Assembly (NCBI GenBank): GCA_946887105.1
Contig: CAMPKJ010000128.1
Coordinates: 1-13,636, forward strand
DNA length: 13,636 bases
Origin: an uncultured Acidobacteriota bacterium
Lineage (GTDB): Bacteria; Acidobacteriota; Thermoanaerobaculia; Gp7-AA8
Direction: 5' to 3'
Shown: in pieces, positions 6,582 through 13,636 of the stretch
Layout: the number at the start of each line of letters is the position of its first letter
How positions within the stretch are numbered: the stretch's first letter is position 1
Notes under the pieces: model-generated
Databases searched by the model: none
What the model was told of the DNA's origin: nothing
What the model saw: only the letters and a program-made list of their open reading frames with translations
Made by a program: the position numbers and the translations under genes

Positions 6582-9500
6582 TCACTGCAGCGACGCTCGC
6601 GCGACCCGACCCGGAGCCGAGGTAGCCTCCGTCTTCTCGAACTCCGTCAACTCGTTGCGCGCGCGCACCGCCAGCTCGCCTTTTCGCGCCGTCTCGTAGC
6701 ACAGCGCGCGCAGTTGCAGGATCTCCTTCACCCACGGCGCGTGCGGCTCGAACGCGGCCAGCGCTCCGATCGTGCGCGCGTTGCACCGGCCGTCCGCCCA
6801 CGCTCCCGCCACGTACGCGATGCGCCGCACTTCCTCGAGCTGATACGCGGCGTACGGCAGCGACAACGCCTGCAGGATGCGCGGCGCATGCTCGCGATTG
6901 CCTGCCATCGCAGCGGCGATCGTCAACGCCGACTCCATCACGCCGCGCATCGGCCACGGATCGTGGCGATAGCGGATCAACGCGCGCTCGATGAGCTCCA
7001 CCGCTTCGCCGGCACGACCCTGCCGGAAGCGCAGGATGCCGGTGATCGCATCCGCCTCCGCCGGCTGCCACGCGTGCAGCTGCTTCGCGAAATCCGCCGC
7101 ACGCTCATCGCCCGCAAGCGCGAGCACGTGCGCGACCGAGGCGAGCTGGCGCGAGTTCGCAGGCGTCCAGGGCGACGCCCGCCACGCGGCAGCCGCACTT
7201 CCGAACTCGGCCGCGGCGTAGATGCGCGCGAAGTCGTTGCGAGGATCGTCTGATGCGAGGTACGCGAGCGAGGCCCGGTTCGCGGCGACGAGCTCCCAAT
7301 CGATTGCACCGCAAAGCCACCGCGGACGATCTCCGCGATCGGCGTTCGCGGCAGCGATGATGTCCGTCGTCCCGAACGAGTCGCGTCCGAGCGACCGCGC
7401 GAATCCGAACTCGATCACCGGCTGATCGTCGGTATTGAGCGCGCGCGGCTCTCTGCTGAACGCCGCCGCCACATGTTCGTTGGCGATGAAATGCGCGAGC
7501 ACACCCTCGGCCGATTCGACGCGCCAGGCCACGTGCGTTGCGCCGCGAAACGGCTCCTGCCCGAGACGGCGGCGCATCGCGTTCACGTCGAGCGTGAGCG
7601 GCTCGCGCGATGCGAGCAGCACGACATCGCCGGGATTGGTCGTCCACGTCTGCACGTACGGGAAGACCGAGGTCAGCGTCGCGTAAATACTGCGCGCCGT
7701 CTGCGCGTCGATCGAGTACGTCTGCACCCACTGCGCGAAGATGCCGCCGCGCTCCAGCCGCTCGGCCGCGGCCTCGTAGAACTCGCGCGTGTACAGACTG
7801 GCGACGCCGGCGCGATACGGATTGGACGGCTCGGAGAAGATGATGTCGTAGCGCGCACGCGAGACCAGCAGCGTCTCGCGTGCGTCTCCCGCGGTCACGC
7901 GCACCTTCGGATTGTCGAGCGCATCGTGATTCACGAGCGCGTACTCGCGGGCCATGCGGATCACGGCGGGTTCGAGCTCGACGACGTCGACGCGCTGCAT
8001 CGCCGGAACGGCCGCCAGCCAGCCGGCGGTGGTGCCGGTGCCCAGTCCCACGATCATCGACGTGCGCGGATGCGGATGCAGCAACGCGGCGATCATCCCC
8101 GCCATCACCTGCGTGCCGGCGTCGCGCCGCGCGGAACCGTCCGACTTGCCGTTCACGATCAGTCCGAGGTCATCGTCGCGTAATAGCGCGATGCTGCTCT
8201 CGCGCCCTTCCGCATCGGCGAGCAGGGTGCGCCGCACGGAGTTCATCCAGACGCGCGACTCCGCGGCCGTTTTCATCTGCGGCGCGCGTCCGGCCCCGAT
8301 TCCCGAGTGCCGCCAGACGGCGGTCGGTCCGGCGGCCGACAACGCGGCCACGGCTGCGCATCCGGCAAGCGCTGCGTACATCAGATGAGAAGTGCGCTGC
8401 GCGCGCCACGCGAACGCGGCGGCGAGCGCGACGAGCATGGCCACGCACAGGCGCCAGCAGCCGGTCGCGCCGAGGGAGGGAATCAGCGCGAAACCGCCGG
8501 CGATCGAGCCCGCGATCGCGCCGGCGGTGTTCCACGCGTACGCCGATCCGACATCGCGGCCGACGCCGTCCCTGCCTTCTCCGAGAAGCGCGATCAGGAG
8601 CGGGAACTGCACGCCTGCCACGATCGCCGCGGGCAGGACTACGATCGCGGTGACGATCGTCCATCCGCCGACCTGCATCGCGAACGCCGGCACATCGTGC
8701 AGCGCGAGCGCGAGCAGCGCGATGCGATCGCCGATCGCGTACGGAATGCCGAGCGTCAGCGCTTCCAATGCGAGCGCGATTGCGAGACCACCAGCGGTCG
8801 CGAATCCGGCGCCGCTCCAGCGCGCGTACAGACCGCCGCCGATGCCGATGCCGGCCAGCGCCACCGCCAGCACGAGCGCGAACATGAAGGTCGTGCCGCC
8901 GAGGAGCGGCGAGAGCATGCGGTACCAGACCAGTTCCATCAGCAGGAACACGAAGCCGGTGATGGCGGCGGCCGCGCAGATGAGCATCCGCGGCAGCGGT
9001 TGCCTCCGCGGAGTTCCTCGGGTTCCTCGGTGTTCCTCGGAGTTCCTCGGAGGAGATGACGCCTCTCCGAGGAACCGAGGAACTCCGAGAAACCGAGGAA
9101 CCGCTTCGTTGAAGCGTGCGGCCACACCGATCGTGAGATTGAGCGCGGCTGCGACGAACAGCGTCTGCCGGTTGCCGTAACGTTCCAGCAGGATGAATCC
9201 CGCGGCGACGGCCCCGGTCACCGCACCGGCGGTGTTCATCGCGTACAGCAACGCCACGCTGCGCCGGCCGGAGTCGCCCGCAACGCTGCGCGCCGCGGCG
9301 GAGAGCGTGCCGCCCATGAGAAAGGTCGGCAGCGCGAGCACGAGTGCGGCGAGCACGAATCGCAGCACGATCGAACCGCCCGAAGCGACGTACGCGACGC
9401 GGGCCGCGTCAATCAGCCACGGCGTGCATGCCGCGGAGATCGCGATCCCGATCTCGAGCAGGCCGTAGTAGCGGAGCGGATGCTCGTACGCGTCCGCGCG

Positions 9501-9680
9501 CTTGCCGAGAATCGCGGCGCCCGCGCCGAGACCGCCCATGAAGATCGCCAGCACCGCGGCGCCGGCGAGTGTCGAGGCGCCGAAGACGAGGCGCAGCTCG
9601 CGCATCCAGACGGTCTGATAAACGAGCGCGCACAGTCCCGACACGAACAGCAGCGAGGCCACCATCCACGTTTTGTTCAT
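6582..9680 (-). CDS. Fused MFS-like membrane protein / spermidine-synthase-fold methyltransferase with TPR-like tail
   Basis: A 1032-residue fusion. Residues 1-190 and 232-452 form roughly 12 hydrophobic membrane segments in two halves, joined by a low-complexity linker (about 192-230) encoded by a palindromic repeat. Residues about 470-770 form a spermidine-synthase-like Rossmann domain with the SAM-type motif 'VGLGTGTT' (544-551), the acidic 'VVELEP' (566-571) and 'YDIIFSEPSNP' (611-621). True spermidine synthases have a catalytic Asp where this protein has the Glu of SEPSNP, so polyamine synthesis is doubtful. The tail (about 790-1015) is Ala-rich and helical, with a TPR-like unit near 880-903. 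ATG 9680 is chosen because the open frame upstream overlaps rtcA and the hydrophobic N-terminus starts here. It follows rtcA by 53 bases and may share its transcript. No Shine-Dalgarno is seen. Confidence 0.9.
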   Translation of the reverse strand: MNKTWMVASLLFVSGLCALVYQTVWMRELRLVFGASTLAGAAVLAIFMGGLGAGAAILGKRADAYEHPLRYYGLLEIGIAISAACTPWLIDAARVAYVASGGSIVLRFVLAALVLALPTFLMGGTLSAAARSVAGDSGRRSVALLYAMNTAGAVTGAVAAGFILLERYGNRQTLFVAAALNLTIGVAARFNEAVPRFLGVPRFLGEASSPPRNSEEHRGTRGTPRRQPLPRMLICAAAAITGFVFLLMELVWYRMLSPLLGGTTFMFALVLAVALAGIGIGGGLYARWSGAGFATAGGLAIALALEALTLGIPYAIGDRIALLALALHDVPAFAMQVGGWTIVTAIVVLPAAIVAGVQFPLLIALLGEGRDGVGRDVGSAYAWNTAGAIAGSIAGGFALIPSLGATGCWRLCVAMLVALAAAFAWRAQRTSHLMYAALAGCAAVAALSAAGPTAVWRHSGIGAGRAPQMKTAAESRVWMNSVRRTLLADAEGRESSIALLRDDDLGLIVNGKSDGSARRDAGTQVMAGMIAALLHPHPRTSMIVGLGTGTTAGWLAAVPAMQRVDVVELEPAVIRMAREYALVNHDALDNPKVRVTAGDARETLLVSRARYDIIFSEPSNPYRAGVASLYTREFYEAAAERLERGGIFAQWVQTYSIDAQTARSIYATLTSVFPYVQTWTTNPGDVVLLASREPLTLDVNAMRRRLGQEPFRGATHVAWRVESAEGVLAHFIANEHVAAAFSREPRALNTDDQPVIEFGFARSLGRDSFGTTDIIAAANADRGDRPRWLCGAIDWELVAANRASLAYLASDDPRNDFARIYAAAEFGSAAAAWRASPWTPANSRQLASVAHVLALAGDERAADFAKQLHAWQPAEADAITGILRFRQGRAGEAVELIERALIRYRHDPWPMRGVMESALTIAAAMAGNREHAPRILQALSLPYAAYQLEEVRRIAYVAGAWADGRCNARTIGALAAFEPHAPWVKEILQLRALCYETARKGELAVRARNELTEFEKTEATSAPGRVARASLQ
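9011..9104. repeat. In-frame palindromic repeat of GTTCCTCGG units
   Basis: Four direct copies of GTTCCTCGG (9013-9021, 9022-9030, 9032-9040, 9042-9050) are followed by four copies of its reverse complement (9067-9075, 9075-9083, 9085-9093 with one mismatch, 9093-9101). The result is a long hairpin. The reading frame of the membrane protein stays open through it. It encodes a hydrophilic linker, including a doubled PRFLG, between the two membrane halves. It looks like an inserted palindromic element tolerated at a loop. Confidence 0.85.
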
Positions 9681-9681
9681 G

Positions 9682-9707
9682 GCGGAAATGTACGGCCGGA
9701 TTTCCGC
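9682..9707. promoter_or_regulatory. Perfect 8-bp inverted repeat directly before a start codon
   Basis: GCGGAAAT (9682-9689) pairs with ATTTCCGC (9700-9707) around a 10-base spacer. It ends one base from the ATG at 9680 and overlaps a possible -10 (TACATT, minus strand 9692-9687). It could be an operator or an RNA hairpin controlling the membrane-protein gene within or apart from the rtcBA transcript. Confidence 0.4.
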
Positions 9708-9733
9708 GCGAACTGTGACCGGTGGACATCGCC

Positions 9734-10717
9734 TCAAACGTTGATGACGTACCGCGCCCCATCCGCCTCGATCCGCACATCCGCAACGCCGAATTTGCGA
9801 ATCACCTCGGCATTGGTGCGCGTGTGCAACGACGGCTCGAGCGTCGTGAACGTCCCGCCTCCGCCGGCGGCCAACGGCAGCAGCAACTGATCCGCGAGAT
9901 GCGCGCCCGCGGCGCCCGTGGACTGCAGATAGCGCTCCATCTCCTCGAGCGCGCCGGCCGCGACCTGCTCCGCGCGCACGCCGCGCTGCCCGAAGCCGGT
10001 CACGACCTCGGTGACATGCTCGCATTCGGTTTCGAGCATCAGCACATTGCCCGGTCCGGCGGACTTCACGCTCTGTGCCTCGCCCTGCCAGCCGGCGACG
10101 GCCAGCTCGCGCTGCGCGATCTCGATCGGCAGGTTCGCGACGATCGCACGCGCGCGCTGCGCGACGATCGCGCCTCGCTCGAGCAGCGAGAGCGATCCGA
10201 GCTTCGCCGGATCGATCCGGACGACGATCCGCCCGTCGCCGGCCGGGTAAAAACCGGCGCGCTCCAGCGTCGCGTCCACGTGTGCGCCCATGCGCGCCAG
10301 CAGCGGAAGAAACGAGCGCGTGAGGAAGTCGAATGACGGCGACCCGGAGTTGTGCGTGCCGCCTTCGAGCTCGATGACCGAGCGTTCTTCGGCGAGCAGC
10401 AGCGGGATCAGGATCGTCTGCAGGACGAGCGTCGTACTGCCCGCGGTGCCGATCGCGAATTTGTAGTGTCCGCCCTTCACCGCGTTCGGCCGGAACGTCA
10501 GCTCCTGCGATCCGACGATCGCGCCTTGCACGTCTGCGTCGCCGATCTCCGCCGCCGCGAGGACGGACGTCACGTGCTGGCGCGCCAGACCGGGCGTCCT
10601 GCGTCCTGCGCGGATGCGTTCGATGCGGATCGGCGTTTGCGTGATCAGCGACAGCGCGAGCGAGGTGCGGAGGATCTGTCCTCCGCCCTCGCCGAACGAG
10701 CCATCTATTTCGAGCAT
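9734..10717 (-). CDS. rtcA: RNA 3'-terminal phosphate cyclase RtcA
   Basis: RtcA uses ATP to convert RNA 3'-phosphate ends to 2',3'-cyclic phosphate through a covalent enzyme-AMP intermediate. The 327-residue protein has the normal length. The N-terminal 'GSFGEGGGQILR' (6-17) is the family signature. 'ELEGGTHNSGSPSFDF' follows in the middle. 'GAHLADQLLLPLA' and 'SLHTRTNAEVI' close the protein, and His298 in the latter matches the adenylated catalytic His (His309 in E. coli). The ATG follows the rtcB stop by one base, with AAGGG (minus strand 10727-10723) five bases upstream inside the rtcB tail. The two are thus one operon and probably translationally coupled. RtcA is expected to act with RtcB in RNA end repair in the cytoplasm. 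Confidence 0.97.
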   Translation of the reverse strand: MLEIDGSFGEGGGQILRTSLALSLITQTPIRIERIRAGRRTPGLARQHVTSVLAAAEIGDADVQGAIVGSQELTFRPNAVKGGHYKFAIGTAGSTTLVLQTILIPLLLAEERSVIELEGGTHNSGSPSFDFLTRSFLPLLARMGAHVDATLERAGFYPAGDGRIVVRIDPAKLGSLSLLERGAIVAQRARAIVANLPIEIAQRELAVAGWQGEAQSVKSAGPGNVLMLETECEHVTEVVTGFGQRGVRAEQVAAGALEEMERYLQSTGAAGAHLADQLLLPLAAGGGGTFTTLEPSLHTRTNAEVIRKFGVADVRIEADGARYVINV

Positions 10718-10718
10718 C

Positions 10719-11939
10719 TCAACCCTTCACGCAAACGACCTGCCGCAGCGTGTGCACGACGTCCACGAGATCGCTCTGCGCATTCATCACCGCATCGATC
10801 GGCTTGTACGCCGCCGGCGTTTCATCGAGCACGTCGTGATCCTTGCGGCACTCCACGCCCGCCGTCGCCTTCACGTGGTCGTCGATGGTGAAGCGCTTCT
10901 TCGCCTCCGTGCGCGACATGCTCCGTCCCGCGCCGTGGCTGCAGCTGTTGAAGCTCTCCGGATTTCCCTTGCCGCGCACGATGAACGACTTCGCGCCCAT
11001 GCTGCCCGGGATGATGCCGAGGTCGCCCGCCTGCGCGCGCACGGCGCCTTTGCGGGTGACGAACACCTCTTCGCCGTAATGCTGCTCGATGGCCACGTAG
11101 TTGTGGTGGCAATTCACGGCGTCCTCGGTGGTCTCGAACGGCGGCACCGCGCCGCTCTCGCGCAGCGCGCGCACGACCGCCTCCATCATCAGCCTGCGGT
11201 TCCACAGCGCGAAGTCCTGCGCCCACTGCACGGCCTCGACATAGTCGTCGAAGTGCGTCGTGCCGTGTTGCAGATAGCCGAGGTTCTCGTCCGGCAGATC
11301 GATGCCGGCGGCGCGCATGTCCTTCTTGGCCAGCTCGATGAAGTACGTGCCGATGCGATTGCCGACGCCGCGCGAGCCACTGTGGAGCAGGAGCCAGACC
11401 TGCGCGTCTTCATCGAGGCACATCTCGATGAAGTGATTGCCGGTGCCGAGCGTGCCGAGGTGATTGAGATCGTTGCCGCGGCCGAGCTTCGGATGCTTGC
11501 GCACGATCTCCTCGTAACGCGGCGCGAGACCGGTCCAGATTTCGATCTGACGCGACGGCGCGTTCTTCCATGCGCCGCGATCATTGCGGCCGCCGTGATC
11601 GGTGCGGCCGTGCGGAACCGCCCGCTCGATGGCCGTGCGGATCGTCTTCAAATCGTCGGGCAGCTGCGATGCATTCAGCGTCGTACGCAGCGCCATCATC
11701 CCGCAGCCGATGTCGACACCGACCGCCGCGGGGATGATGGCCCGCTTGGTGGGAATGACGCTCCCGACCGTGGCGCCCATCCCCCAATGCACGTCCGGCA
11801 TGGCCGCGATCCAGCGATAGATGAACGGCATCCGCGCGACGTTCAGCAACTGCTGCCGCGCCGCTTCCTCGACCTGCACGCCCTTCGTCCATGCCTTGAT
11901 CGGTACGCCGGTGTCGCTTTCGATGAGCTCGTAGTTCAT
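10719..11939 (-). CDS. rtcB: RNA-splicing ligase RtcB
   Basis: RtcB is the Mn- and GTP-dependent ligase that joins RNA 2',3'-cyclic phosphate or 3'-phosphate ends to 5'-hydroxyl ends, in tRNA repair and similar tasks. The 406-residue length matches E. coli RtcB. The metal and guanylation residues are all visible: GVDIGCG with Asp76 and Cys79, GTGNH with His169, HSGSR with His186, CHHN at 277-280, and SCSHGAGR with the guanylated His335. 'GSMGAKSFIVRGKGN' precedes the last. ATG 11939 is chosen because the product then begins 'MNYELI' as in homologues, and the open frame beyond it has no conserved residues. There is no Shine-Dalgarno. A TAGTTT box lies seven bases upstream. It is the first gene of rtcBA. 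No RtcR regulator lies nearby. Confidence 0.97.
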   Translation of the reverse strand: MNYELIESDTGVPIKAWTKGVQVEEAARQQLLNVARMPFIYRWIAAMPDVHWGMGATVGSVIPTKRAIIPAAVGVDIGCGMMALRTTLNASQLPDDLKTIRTAIERAVPHGRTDHGGRNDRGAWKNAPSRQIEIWTGLAPRYEEIVRKHPKLGRGNDLNHLGTLGTGNHFIEMCLDEDAQVWLLLHSGSRGVGNRIGTYFIELAKKDMRAAGIDLPDENLGYLQHGTTHFDDYVEAVQWAQDFALWNRRLMMEAVVRALRESGAVPPFETTEDAVNCHHNYVAIEQHYGEEVFVTRKGAVRAQAGDLGIIPGSMGAKSFIVRGKGNPESFNSCSHGAGRSMSRTEAKKRFTIDDHVKATAGVECRKDHDVLDETPAAYKPIDAVMNAQSDLVDVVHTLRQVVCVKG

Positions 11940-11965
11940 GGCTGCGAAACTACCATGGCGTGCTG

Positions 11966-12029
11966 CAGCTGACACAGCGGCGCGGCACCATCGCAAGCAT
12001 CGAGTTGTGTCGCCGCCGCTGTGCAGCTG
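11966..12029. promoter_or_regulatory. Inverted repeat upstream of rtcB
   Basis: CAGCTGACACAGCGGCG (11966-11982) and CGCCGCTGTGCAGCTG (12014-12029) are inverted copies differing by one inserted base, with a 31-base spacer. The element lies 27-90 bases upstream of the rtcB ATG, over or just above the expected promoter. It could be a regulator binding site or a terminator closing off the region. No gene for a matching regulator is in view. Confidence 0.5.
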
Positions 12030-12137
12030 AGCACAAACGATGGACGATCGCGAAGAACGTGTTAGGCCGGCAGGCGGCACCCGCCGTGGCGGCACGTTCC
12101 TTCACCCATCGGGAACTTGAGAAACCGCACGCCGACG

Positions 12138-12143
12138 TAGAAT
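12138..12143 (+). promoter_or_regulatory. Possible -10 box (TAGAAT) for the small lipoprotein
   Basis: TAGAAT ends nine bases before ATG 12153. A TTGAGA at 12117-12122 could be a -35, though the 15-base spacing is short. The start has no Shine-Dalgarno, which fits a leaderless mRNA. Confidence 0.4.
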
Positions 12144-12152
12144 GACTTCCGC

Positions 12153-12332
12153 ATGATCACGCGAAAATTACGATGCATTGGCGCGATCGTTTTGCTCATC
12201 GCAACCGCAGGGTGTCGATCTACTACGGACACCGAGCCGGCTGCCGGCGACATCTATCGACTGGATCGTGCTGGCTTCGTTCAGGAACTGGTGTTCGCGT
12301 ATGCCACGCGTCCGCAGAAGGAGCCACGCTAA
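12153..12332 (+). CDS. Small predicted lipoprotein
   Basis: A 59-residue protein not recognised as a known family. Its N-terminus is a textbook lipoprotein signal: a basic start (MITRKLR), a hydrophobic core (about 9-19) and a lipobox ending in TAGC with the lipidation Cys at residue 21. The mature part would be only 39 residues, hydrophilic and without motifs. It may be a short envelope lipoprotein, or the surviving front end of a longer gene, since the sequence downstream looks degraded. A TAGAAT box nine bases upstream supports expression. The gene is divergent from rtcBA across 213 bases. Confidence 0.55.
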   Translation: MITRKLRCIGAIVLLIATAGCRSTTDTEPAAGDIYRLDRAGFVQELVFAYATRPQKEPR

Positions 12333-12902
12333 TGCAGTCGAGCATTGGTCATGGCCATTGCCAGCCTCGCAGGGTCAGTGGTAGCGAGCTTCACCGCTGA
12401 AGCGCCTTCTCCTGCTTCCACAGCGCCTGGCTGTTCGCGAACTTCTATTGTTTCGGTGCGAGATCGCGATACATTTCCGTGAGTCGTTCTCCCGATGAGA
12501 AGGTTCAAGCGGTAGCTTCCGGGAACCTGCAGCCGTTTGTCGGCGCGGAACCAGTGGGCGTGCAGAAGGTCAGGTCACGCGACGCTCCAGGCGCGACTGT
12601 GATCACTTGTTCGGCAGGTTCGCGATTCGCCATACTTATTACTCGTCATCGTGCATTTACTTGAGAAATGCAGTGCCATCGTCTAATGACTTCCGAGCGC
12701 CGCATCGCAGTGGCCGCTGGTACGTACTACCAACCTGGTGATTCACGCGCCACTCATGCGGGCAGTGTGAGATCGTCAGGACGTGCACAATCAACAGGAC
12801 CGGCGGCGGAACGGTACCTCTCGCGATGCCTTCACCGCGCGCGCGTTAGTGCGGGCAAACGACAGCGGAGATCGGCACGGCGCACAATCAACTAGAATTC
12901 GG
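12333..12902. other. 570-base stretch without a convincing gene
   Basis: No frame here gives a protein with a clear start, ribosome binding site and recognisable composition. Base composition looks less GC-rich and codon use less regular than in the flanking genes. Short open frames exist, such as 12351-12482 (43 residues), but none is persuasive. An 11-bp direct repeat GCACAATCAAC occurs at 12785-12795 and 12882-12892, the second copy running into the TAGAAT before the next gene. The stretch could be decayed coding DNA or a long regulatory region. I see no tRNA or known RNA fold. Confidence 0.4.
12893..12898 (+). promoter_or_regulatory. Possible -10 box (TAGAAT) for the secreted orphan protein
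   Basis: TAGAAT lies four bases before ATG 12903 and abuts an 11-bp direct repeat copy (12882-12892). The distance is short for a leaderless start but close to the pattern before purL and the lipoprotein gene. Confidence 0.3.
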
Positions 12903-13598
12903 ATGCTCACGTTTGCAATCGTTCTCGCGACGGTTTGCGTGCCGGTGACGCCCTCCGGCTTCTGGTTTTTCGACGACTCTACCGCCGTTGTGTATGGCCG
13001 CTGGAACGGGGACATGATGTTCGTGGCCGAGCGCGTGATTCGGGGAGAGGCCAAGGTCCACGAGACGTTCGTGGCCGAGACGGGACCGTGTGCGTATCCG
13101 AGAACGGCCGAGCTCTATCTGGTCAGCCGCAACTGCCGGGACGGCAAATGCCGCGTTACCTGGGCGGAGCTTCAGCATGCGCCGCGCCTGCTGAAGTATC
13201 TCGAAGCGAGGCACTTCGAGACCCACGAGACCGTGCTTGCGAAAGCGCTGCGCTGGTACGCGGAACAGATCTCGGACGAGGAGTTCGATGCCTGGCTTTC
13301 CACGGTGGCGCACAGACATCGCGGCGAACAGGATGATCAGTTCCTGGACGAGCTGATCGTAGAGCTCCGCTGGCTGCTGGAGGAACTGCGTCCGATAACG
13401 AGGCGGCATGTTCGTTCTGAGCTGGAGACGTTCGCGAAGATGGCCCGGTCGTTCCCACGAGGAACCGCCAACGAGTTCGACGCAAGGGTCGAGGCTTCAG
13501 GCAATGACGACGCCCCCTATCGCGACGACTACGAAGGGGACCTGCTCGACGCGATCAAGAAGATTCGTGAGCGCGCGACTGCGTTAGGGAAGCTCTGA
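12903..13598 (+). CDS. Predicted secreted protein of unknown function
   Basis: A 231-residue protein I do not recognise. ATG 12903 gives a short hydrophobic N-terminus (residues 3-15) suited to a signal peptide, although positively charged residues are missing before it. The frame is open upstream to 12783, but that part is low quality. Residues about 24-90 look beta-rich, with three Cys (63, 78, 83) and the run 'AERVIRGEA...ETGPCAYPR...LYLVSRNC'. This pattern faintly recalls bacterial NTR/TIMP-like secreted domains, a weak guess. Residues about 92-230 are strongly charged and helical (many Glu, Arg, Asp), perhaps coiled-coil in part. Codon use has the G/C-rich third positions of a real gene. 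There is no clear ribosome binding site, and no functional partner is adjacent except the small lipoprotein upstream. Confidence 0.7.
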   Translation: MLTFAIVLATVCVPVTPSGFWFFDDSTAVVYGRWNGDMMFVAERVIRGEAKVHETFVAETGPCAYPRTAELYLVSRNCRDGKCRVTWAELQHAPRLLKYLEARHFETHETVLAKALRWYAEQISDEEFDAWLSTVAHRHRGEQDDQFLDELIVELRWLLEELRPITRRHVRSELETFAKMARSFPRGTANEFDARVEASGNDDAPYRDDYEGDLLDAIKKIRERATALGKL

Positions 13599-13636
13599 AC
13601 AAGTCTCCACAAAAGTGATGCGAGCGCGACGCGTCT

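Noticed and set aside
9011..9104. CRISPR-like array
   Set aside because: The units are nine bases with no spacers and occur as inverted sets, so this is a palindromic repeat, not CRISPR.
9681..10025. Upstream extension of the membrane fusion to an ATG at 10025
   Set aside because: It overlaps rtcA in another frame and adds an Arg/Gly-rich stretch. ATG 9680 begins the first membrane segment.
11940..12060. Sigma-54 promoter for rtcB
   Set aside because: I looked for a GG-N10-GC element on the minus strand. The nearest candidate is out of register at the GC position.
11940..12095. Upstream extension of rtcB to 12095
   Set aside because: The extra 52 residues are unlike RtcB, and the family's N-terminus starts at ATG 11939.
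12351..12482. 43-residue ORF starting MAIASLAGSVV
   Set aside because: It has a weakly hydrophobic start but no ribosome binding site, no positive residues and no recognisable tail. It could be chance.
12479..12895. Two short plus-strand frames of 61 and 75 codons
   Set aside because: They have poor starts, no ribosome binding sites, random-looking composition and no motifs. Joining them by frameshift gives nothing recognisable.

Overview
This is a GC-rich (well above 60% by eye) bacterial chromosomal window holding nine protein genes and several conspicuous palindromic repeats. No rRNA, tRNA, CRISPR array, transposase or phage gene is visible. The mix of core enzymes (TsaE, small-type PurL, RtcB/RtcA) with secreted metallopeptidases, a fused MFS/spermidine-synthase-like protein and C-terminal 'FTD..AGVT.VK..H..ELR' repeats resembles what I recall of Acidobacteriota (Thermoanaerobaculia-like) genomes. 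That placement is inference only.

Layout. Positions 6-143 hold a large nested palindrome. It lies just downstream of a minus-strand metzincin (astacin-like) peptidase at 157-1107. A 60-base divergent gap separates the peptidase from a plus-strand pair, tsaE (1168-1617) and purL (1601-3877), which overlap by 17 bases. An 18-bp perfect palindrome sits on the purL stop codon. A second long hairpin repeat (3895-4009) then separates purL from a convergent gene for a secreted gametolysin/M6-like protease (about 4013-6118, minus strand). That protease has an IPT/TIG domain and three C-terminal 'ELR' repeats. A divergent VOC-fold gene (6174-6551) follows and ends at a GC hairpin.

Positions 6582-11939 are all on the minus strand and read, in transcription order, rtcB, rtcA, then a 1032-residue membrane protein. 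The membrane protein fuses an MFS-like transporter half, a spermidine-synthase-fold domain and a helical TPR-like tail. rtcB and rtcA are one base apart, and the third gene follows after 53 bases, so a three-gene operon is plausible. An inverted repeat lies upstream of rtcB, and a short perfect hairpin sits directly before the start of the membrane protein. A third palindromic repeat, made of GTTCCTCGG units, lies in frame inside the membrane-protein gene.

The last 1.5 kb holds a 59-residue lipoprotein gene, a 570-base stretch with no convincing gene and looser base composition, and a 231-residue secreted protein of unknown function that ends at 13598.

Functional links. TsaE and PurL are housekeeping (tRNA t6A modification and purine synthesis). 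RtcB and RtcA form an RNA 3'-end processing and ligation pair. No previously undescribed system is obvious. The points most worth following are the four palindromic elements (one inserted in frame in a gene), the ELR repeat domain, TAGAAT boxes at a near-constant distance from several starts that lack a ribosome binding site, and the rtcBA operon with a membrane methyltransferase-like partner and no RtcR.
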